From NCBI GenBank assembly GCA_040772085.1, contig JAXGYU010000001.1, positions 310,001 to 374,000 on the forward strand: 64,000 bases of DNA. Reading direction: 5' to 3'. Both the position numbers and the translations under genes were made by a program. The notes under the pieces were generated by a model, which did not search any database, was not told where the DNA came from, and saw nothing but the letters and a program-made list of their open reading frames with translations. Position 1 is the stretch's first letter. Every line of letters starts with the position of its first letter. This DNA is from JAXGMV01 sp040772085 (lineage in GTDB: Bacteria > Chloroflexota > Anaerolineae > Anaerolineales > Anaerolineaceae). Positions 58,981 through 64,000 of this stretch are shown one piece after another.

Positions 58981-61884
58981 TTAACCTGCCTTCTGGCTGG
59001 TCTTGCCGCGCCAGGCTATTTCAAGTTGGTCAACATTGGCAGAGAGGAGGGGCTCACCCTGCTCGCCGTCAATGATCAGCTTTTTCTTTGCCAGGCTCTC
59101 GCCGATACGGGTGAAGTACTTTTTGCCGAGCCGTGTTTCGAAAGCCTTCTGTGCATCTGCCGGCACTTCAACCAGCAGGCAGCCGGCTGTTTCACCAAAC
59201 AGTACGCGCAGCGGTTCACCAGCCAGCGTCAGATGCATGCCCAAGCCGCCGGCGATGCACATCTCAGCCGCCGCGACCGCCAGACCGCCCTCACTCAGGT
59301 CATGGGCCGACGCGACTAGTCCATCACAAATCGCCCCATACAGTTTGCCGTAGAACCTGGCGGTTTCCTTATGCGGTATTGGCACCGGCTCATTCTGAAC
59401 GCGCTGGTTCTTCCCGGCAATCAGGTTGTAATGGCTGCCGCCAAAGGTGAAATCCGATAAGCCGGCAAGATAGAGGACGGAGTCATCGTGCTTGAGGTCC
59501 ATGCTGATCATGTGCTGATAGTTCGGCAGAATACCAAGTGAGGAGATCAGCAGGCTGGGGGGGATGGCATGTTTGCGACCGTCCTTGCCATAGTATTCGT
59601 TATTGAGCGAATCCTTGCCCGAGATAAACGGCGTGCCGTAAAATACCGCCGCGTCATGACAGCCTCGGGCTGCCGTAAGCAAGGTACCCATGGTCTCCTC
59701 GTTCAGCGGATCACCCCAGCAGAAATTGTCAAGAATGGCGATCTGAGCCGGGTCAGCACCGACAGCGACGACGTTTCGGACTGCCTCGTCAATCACGGCG
59801 AAAGCCATGTTGTAGCTGTCAAATTTTCCATACTCCGGGTTGATGCCGACCCCGAGCGCGAAGGCGCGCTCGGTCTTGCCATAGACGGGCTTGAGCACCG
59901 CCGCATCGGCCGGACCGGTCGCTTCCGCGCCGGTCAGCGGTTTCTGGATCGTCGCGCCCATGATCTCATGGTCATAAAGGCGGATCACTTTTTCTTTGGA
60001 AGCAATATTCGGATGGCTGAGCAGTTTCTTCAGCGTGGCGCTGTAATTGACCTTGGGCAAACTGGAGGCTTTTTGCGCTTTGATTGGTTTGGGCAGCGTC
60101 GCCTTGAGCTTGCGCTGGGGCAAGCCATGATGCAGGAACTGATTATCCAGTTCCAGAACCTTCTTGCCATTAAAGTTGATGACCAGCTTCCCGCTAGCCG
60201 TAAATGTGCCGATATCCGTCAGCGAGACATCGTACAAGTCGCAGATCGCCTGCAGTTTCTTCACCTTGTTTGCCGGCACAGCCAGCACCATGCGTTCCTG
60301 CGCTTCCGACAGCCAGATTTCCCAGGGGGTCAGACCGGGGTATTTGAGGCGCACCTTTTCCAGGTCAACCTTGGCGCCAATCTCGCTCGACATCTCGCCG
60401 ACAGCGGAGGAAAGCCCGCCTGCGCCGCAGTCGGTGACGGCGCTGTAGAGCCGGGCGTCGCGCGCCTTGATGATTACGTCGATCAGCCCTTTTTCGATCA
60501 CCGGCGCGCCTATCTGGACGGACGCCCCGGAGACCTCGCCGGTCGTCGCGTCCATCGTCATGGAGGAGAAGGTCGCGCCGCGCAGGCCGTCACGACCTGT
60601 ACCGCCGCCGAGGACGATGATATGGTCACCAGCTTTGGGTTCTCGCGGGTGACTGCCCTTGGGCGCGATGCCGACGCAGCCGCAATAGACCAGCGGGTTG
60701 GAGATGTAGCCTTCATCGTAGAGTACACCGCCGCTGACGGTTGGTAAACCGATCTTGTTGCCATAGTCCTGCACGCCGGAAATCACACCTGACGCGATGC
60801 GCCGTGGGTGCAGCACGCCAGCCGGCAGGTCATCGAAGGACGTATCCTGCGGGCCGAAGCACAGCACATCAGTCGCGGCAATCGGTTTGGCGGAGACGCC
60901 AAGCACGTCGCGGATGACTCCACCGACGCCGGTATTCGCGCCGCCGAACGGTTCAATGGCGGAGGGATGGTTATGCGTCTCAGCCTTGAAGGAAAGTTCG
61001 TACTCATCATCGAAGTCGATGATGCCGGCATTGTCCACGAAGGCCGAGCGCACCCAGGGCGCGTTGACCTTTTCAGTCGCTGCACGGATATACGTCTTGA
61101 AAAGGTTGTTGACCTGCTTGCCATCGCTGGTTGTGATAAGCGCCTTGAAGGTCTTGTGGACGCAATGCTCGCTCCAGGTCTGGGCGATCATTTCAAATTC
61201 CACATCGGTCAGCGTGTGCGCCTGCGCACGGCAGTAATCGCGGATAGCGCGCATCTCCTCGAGGTTGAGCGCGGCGCGGCGTTCGTCAGAAAGAGCCAGG
61301 AGCTGCTCGTCAGAATAACCGGCGATATCGAAACGCTCGACTTTATCGGACTGTTTGGCGCCGACAGGGAAGGAGGGGATGATCTTGTCAAATGAATAGT
61401 GCTGGATGACCGGGTTTGCCAGCAGTTGCTGGACCAGGATATTGCGTTCCTTTTCGCCGATCGCGGACGCGGTAACGACATAGCGTGTGCCGGTCGCGGC
61501 AGCGCTGATGCCGTCGATGCCAATGACCTTCGAGGCGCGCACGATCTGTTCCGCTACCGGGTCGGTCACACCGGAACGCAGCATCACTTCGACCACGAAC
61601 TGGTCAGGCTGCAGATCTGATTGCGCCAGACTGCCGGCATCAAAGATCTCATAACCAAGCTGCTGCGTCACGACATCATAGAGCAGGTAGGTGGAGAGCT
61701 TCTCGAGCTCGGCTTTAGTCAGTGAGCCCTTCAGGTAATACAAGTCCTGGGCTTCTATCCTGGTGATCGATCGCAGCCCCAGGTCGTGGGCATCGCTGAG
61801 TGTGCCGCGGCTGCGCGGGTCATTCTCCGGCCACATGATCACAAAGCGATGTATTTGTTCCTGTCCTTTTTTCTCTTTTGCCAT
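58981..61884 (-). CDS. purL: Phosphoribosylformylglycinamidine synthase, synthetase subunit with PurS-like N-terminus
   Basis: About 967 residues. The N-terminal 190 residues form two ferredoxin-like PurS modules, one about 12-85 (RFVIMWPENDP) and one about 100-175 (FVVEVMLRSGVTDP). The catalytic PurL core follows: WSEHCVHKTF, AETHNHPSAIEPFGGA, GGGTGRDGLRG, and a second half with GKDSLNNEY. Small PurL enzymes normally need a separate PurS dimer; here both copies appear fused. Start chosen at ATG 61884 because AAGGA precedes it and the TTG 8 codons upstream is weaker. Confidence 0.94.
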   Translation of the reverse strand: MAKEKKGQEQIHRFVIMWPENDPRSRGTLSDAHDLGLRSITRIEAQDLYYLKGSLTKAELEKLSTYLLYDVVTQQLGYEIFDAGSLAQSDLQPDQFVVEVMLRSGVTDPVAEQIVRASKVIGIDGISAAATGTRYVVTASAIGEKERNILVQQLLANPVIQHYSFDKIIPSFPVGAKQSDKVERFDIAGYSDEQLLALSDERRAALNLEEMRAIRDYCRAQAHTLTDVEFEMIAQTWSEHCVHKTFKALITTSDGKQVNNLFKTYIRAATEKVNAPWVRSAFVDNAGIIDFDDEYELSFKAETHNHPSAIEPFGGANTGVGGVIRDVLGVSAKPIAATDVLCFGPQDTSFDDLPAGVLHPRRIASGVISGVQDYGNKIGLPTVSGGVLYDEGYISNPLVYCGCVGIAPKGSHPREPKAGDHIIVLGGGTGRDGLRGATFSSMTMDATTGEVSGASVQIGAPVIEKGLIDVIIKARDARLYSAVTDCGAGGLSSAVGEMSSEIGAKVDLEKVRLKYPGLTPWEIWLSEAQERMVLAVPANKVKKLQAICDLYDVSLTDIGTFTASGKLVINFNGKKVLELDNQFLHHGLPQRKLKATLPKPIKAQKASSLPKVNYSATLKKLLSHPNIASKEKVIRLYDHEIMGATIQKPLTGAEATGPADAAVLKPVYGKTERAFALGVGINPEYGKFDSYNMAFAVIDEAVRNVVAVGADPAQIAILDNFCWGDPLNEETMGTLLTAARGCHDAAVFYGTPFISGKDSLNNEYYGKDGRKHAIPPSLLISSLGILPNYQHMISMDLKHDDSVLYLAGLSDFTFGGSHYNLIAGKNQRVQNEPVPIPHKETARFYGKLYGAICDGLVASAHDLSEGGLAVAAAEMCIAGGLGMHLTLAGEPLRVLFGETAGCLLVEVPADAQKAFETRLGKKYFTRIGESLAKKKLIIDGEQGEPLLSANVDQLEIAWRGKTSQKAG

Positions 61885-61934
61885 CTCTCCATGTCCTTGC
61901 CGGCACAATGCCTTTTATTGAGTTGACGGTGGGG

Positions 61935-63338
61935 TCAATCCATCTGTGAATTGCCGATCAGCGTTTTGATCTCTCTGGCCAGATCGCGGGCGCGCTGCCC
62001 GGCAATGCCGGTGTACCCGCCCGCGTCCATCATAGATTCTATATCCGATTTGGATAGCAGCTTGCTGATGACCGGGTCAGCACCGATCAGCTCGCGCAAT
62101 GGATTTGCCGCGCCTTGCTGAACCGCAGCCCAGGCGGTCAGGGAGTGATTGCGCAGGCGTTCGTGCATCTCCTGACGGTCAGCGCCTTTTTGAGCGCAAG
62201 CCATCATCACCCGCTCGGTGACCGCGAATGGCGCGTACCGGCTAAGGTTGTCGCGCATCGCTTTCTCATTGATCACCAGCCCTTTCAGCAGCTTGCTGGC
62301 GGTCAGTAATAGCTCATCGCTGATCAGAAAGGCTTCCGGCAGCAGGCTGCGGCGGTTGGCAGAATCATCCAGCGTGCGTTCAAGCAGAGAATGGCTGCTG
62401 TTGTGCCAGGCGACCTGCGGCATCGCCGCCAGAGCGCGCGCGAGCGAATCCAGCTTTTCACTGTTGATGGGGTTGCGTTTGAACGGCATGGCAGAGGAGC
62501 CGACCTGTTTCTTGCCAAACGGCTCAGACATCTCACCGAAGACCGGTGATTGCAGCAGGCGCAGGTCAAACGCGAATTTATACAATACGCCGCCCAGGGC
62601 AGCCAGCGCGGAGAGCACGTCGAATTCCTGCAGGCGCGGGTAGGTCTGGGTGGCAATCGGGTAGAAGGGCAGATCAAGCAGGCGGGAGAGCTTTTCCTCA
62701 AACGCAGGATAGTTCTCTTCACCAATCAGCTCGATGTAAGCCGCGGCGGTACCGACCGCGCCTTTGAAGCCCTTGCCTTTCAGTTCGGCGCGCAGACAGG
62801 TCAGGCGCTTATAGCAGCCTAGCAGGTCCTGCGCGGTGAAGCTCAGGCGGTAACCGAGCGTCGTCGGTTCAGCGGGTTGTAAATGGGTGAATGCCATCAC
62901 GGGCGTGACCGCATGGGTTTCGATCTGATCAGCGAAGAGTCCCAGCAGCCCGCGTACGCGTTCCAGCACCAGATCAAGCGCAGCGCGGATGCGCATGGCG
63001 TCGGCATTATCTTCGATGTCCATCGACGTCGCGCCCATATGCAGGATGCCGCCGCCGATTGGCGACTGCTCAGCAAAGGTCTTAACCTCAGCCATCAGGT
63101 CATGGTGGATCTCGCGCTCGATCTCGGTCGCACGCTCAATGTCGATACTCCCGGCGTTGCGATCCAGGTCAGCAATTTGTTCAGCGCTCACCAGACCGAA
63201 ATCCGCTTCGGCCTTGGCTAACGCGATCCAGATCTTACGCCACAGGCGCCTTTTCTCGACCTCGCTCCATAGCTTCCGCATCTCCTGACTACTATAGCGC
63301 CAGGAGTAGGGGGACTGATAAATTGAAAAATCGGACAT
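61935..63338 (-). CDS. purB: Adenylosuccinate lyase
   Basis: 467 residues of the fumarase/aspartase superfamily. The signature SSAMPFKRNPINSEK carries the catalytic Ser loop, and HMGATSMDIEDNA contains the conserved region. It cleaves SAICAR and adenylosuccinate. It is the first gene of the minus-strand purine operon. A TAGAAT ends 6 nt before the ATG with no Shine-Dalgarno sequence, so the purine mRNA may be leaderless. Confidence 0.95.
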   Translation of the reverse strand: MSDFSIYQSPYSWRYSSQEMRKLWSEVEKRRLWRKIWIALAKAEADFGLVSAEQIADLDRNAGSIDIERATEIEREIHHDLMAEVKTFAEQSPIGGGILHMGATSMDIEDNADAMRIRAALDLVLERVRGLLGLFADQIETHAVTPVMAFTHLQPAEPTTLGYRLSFTAQDLLGCYKRLTCLRAELKGKGFKGAVGTAAAYIELIGEENYPAFEEKLSRLLDLPFYPIATQTYPRLQEFDVLSALAALGGVLYKFAFDLRLLQSPVFGEMSEPFGKKQVGSSAMPFKRNPINSEKLDSLARALAAMPQVAWHNSSHSLLERTLDDSANRRSLLPEAFLISDELLLTASKLLKGLVINEKAMRDNLSRYAPFAVTERVMMACAQKGADRQEMHERLRNHSLTAWAAVQQGAANPLRELIGADPVISKLLSKSDIESMMDAGGYTGIAGQRARDLAREIKTLIGNSQMD

Positions 63339-63344
63339 AAGATG

Positions 63345-63350
63345 ATTCTA
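63345..63350 (-). promoter_or_regulatory. -10 box of the purine operon, leaderless layout
   Basis: On the minus strand TAGAAT, 6 nt before the purB ATG. The -35 is poor (TTCTGT at 18 bp). No purine riboswitch was recognised in the 134-bp divergent gap. Confidence 0.45.
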
Positions 63351-63437
63351 ATCGATTCGCTGAAGGGAACAGAAATTCCTGGCTAAGCTGACGAAATAAT
63401 TAAGGTTTCCAGCAAGAATTTAAGGAAGGCAACGTGC

Positions 63438-63466
63438 TTGACGCGACACGCGACCTGTACTTAAAT
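63438..63466 (+). promoter_or_regulatory. Promoter of the fumarase gene, leaderless layout
   Basis: TTGACG at 63438-63443, 17 bp, TTAAAT at 63461-63466, then 6 nt to ATG 63473. No Shine-Dalgarno sequence is present. Confidence 0.6.
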
Positions 63467-63472
63467 TAACCC

Positions 63473-64000
63473 ATGACCTACCGCCTGACTGAACCCTTAC
63501 ATGATCTGATTCGTCTTGCCGCCACCGATCTGCCGAAGGATGTTCAGACCGCGCTGACAGCAGGCGTAGCGCGTGAGGCAGAGCAGAGTTCCGCTGCGGA
63601 TGCCCTGAAAACGATCCTCGAGAATGTCAGGCTGGCAAAGGCACGCGTCCGGCCCATGTGTCAGGACACCGGTACGCCATTATTCTTCGTGCGACATCCG
63701 GAGACCTGGTCCCAATCTGAGATTTCCGCCGCCATCCGTCAGGCGGTAGCGACTGCGACTGACCAGCACTATCTGCGTCCGAACGCCGTCGACCCGCTGA
63801 CTGGTGTCAACAGCGGCAATAACCTGGGGGGTGAATACTTCCCATTCATCCATTATGAGACACGTCCTGACACAGAGCTTGTCGTTGACCTGGTGCTCAA
63901 AGGCGGCGGCTGTGAGAATGTCGGCGCGCAATACGCGCTGCCTGATGAGCGCCTGGGCGCGATGCGTGACCTGGAGGGAGTCTATCGCGTGGTGATGGAT
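63473..64000 (+). CDS. Class I fumarate hydratase, N-terminal part (cut by window edge)
   Basis: 176 codons are in the window and the frame stays open to base 64000. The sequence has CQDTG with Cys63, the first Fe-S ligand region, a GVNSGNN motif and VLKGGGCENVG, as in the alpha part of class I (oxygen-sensitive) fumarases. It hydrates fumarate to malate. It is divergent from purB, whose product reaction releases fumarate, which may explain the neighbourhood. Whether the gene is the alpha subunit alone or a fused enzyme cannot be seen. Confidence 0.9.
   Translation, partial: MTYRLTEPLHDLIRLAATDLPKDVQTALTAGVAREAEQSSAADALKTILENVRLAKARVRPMCQDTGTPLFFVRHPETWSQSEISAAIRQAVATATDQHYLRPNAVDPLTGVNSGNNLGGEYFPFIHYETRPDTELVVDLVLKGGGCENVGAQYALPDERLGAMRDLEGVYRVVMD

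Noticed and set aside
59569..60747. 392-codon plus-strand frame opposite purL
   Set aside because: Antisense shadow of purL with no motif, start signal or promoter.
63339..63472. Guanine/PRPP-type riboswitch before the purine operon
   Set aside because: No conserved three-way junction motif was found in the 134-bp gap.
1..64000. CRISPR arrays, IS elements, prophage, rRNA
   Set aside because: No spaced short repeats, transposase or integrase motifs, phage genes or rRNA sequence were seen.

Overview
The window looks like a chromosomal segment of a monoderm, anaerobic Chloroflexota, most likely class Anaerolineae. This is inferred from gene content, not from a marker tree. The signs are many lipobox proteins with Thr/Pro/Ala-rich linkers, a tandem pair of NBR1-Ig lipoproteins, an adenosylcobalamin-dependent ribonucleotide reductase with NrdR, a multiheme cytochrome lipoprotein, an MshA-like GT4 glycosyltransferase, and no outer-membrane or LPS genes. 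The sequence is moderately GC-rich. The exception is about 43.2-45.34 kb, which is visibly AT-rich and abuts a tRNA-Thr gene. No IS element, prophage, CRISPR array or rRNA was seen.

Layout. 1-8.4 kb holds a 5'-truncated GH3-like membrane protein, a Ser/Thr kinase divergent from an FHA/winged-helix regulator, a CpXC protein, a histidine kinase and a class III aminotransferase. 8.6-17.6 kb is housekeeping: yvcK, gapA, pgk, rpsT, argS, obg, nadD and an MFS exporter. 17.6-20.6 kb is an overlapping ECF sigma / zinc anti-sigma / envelope-protein operon. 20.7-25.2 kb has comB, two tandem NBR1-Ig lipoproteins and a WD40/TolB-like lipoprotein. 25.3-28.3 kb is nrdR-nrdJ under two NrdR boxes. 28.8-31.8 kb has a parvulin lipoprotein, a membrane-anchored unknown, a TrmH-family methyltransferase and a macro-domain protein. 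31.9-35.5 kb is infC-rpmI-rplT and a T-box-controlled thrS. 35.5-43.2 kb has two tRNAs, a phospholipid acyltransferase/phosphatidyltransferase pair, an RlmD-like methyltransferase, an ICMT-like protein, a CBM9-like lipoprotein, dinB and the GT4 enzyme. 43.2-48.8 kb has the AT-rich membrane protein, tRNA-Thr, an 11-haem cytochrome interrupted by an in-frame UGA, and a four-domain rhodanese lipoprotein. 48.8-50.9 kb has an acyltransferase, tRNA-Lys and a DegV protein. 50.9-63.3 kb is a nearly uninterrupted purine operon on the minus strand: purB-purL-purQ-purC-purE-purF-purDM-purN-guaB. A class I fumarase starts at the right edge.

How the genes fit together. The purine operon covers the steps from PRPP to SAICAR and AICAR, plus IMP to XMP. 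PurD and PurM are fused and overlap PurN, giving the domain order of the animal GART enzyme. The most unusual locus is 45.5-46.9 kb. Its cytochrome reading frame continues in the same frame through a UGA that is followed 11 nt later by a hairpin meeting simple bacterial SECIS spacing rules, so it is a candidate selenoprotein. Regulatory signals readable from sequence include a threonine T-box, paired NrdR boxes about three helical turns apart, an AUU start for infC, and several promoters whose -10 box lies 6-7 nt before the start codon (likely leaderless mRNAs).
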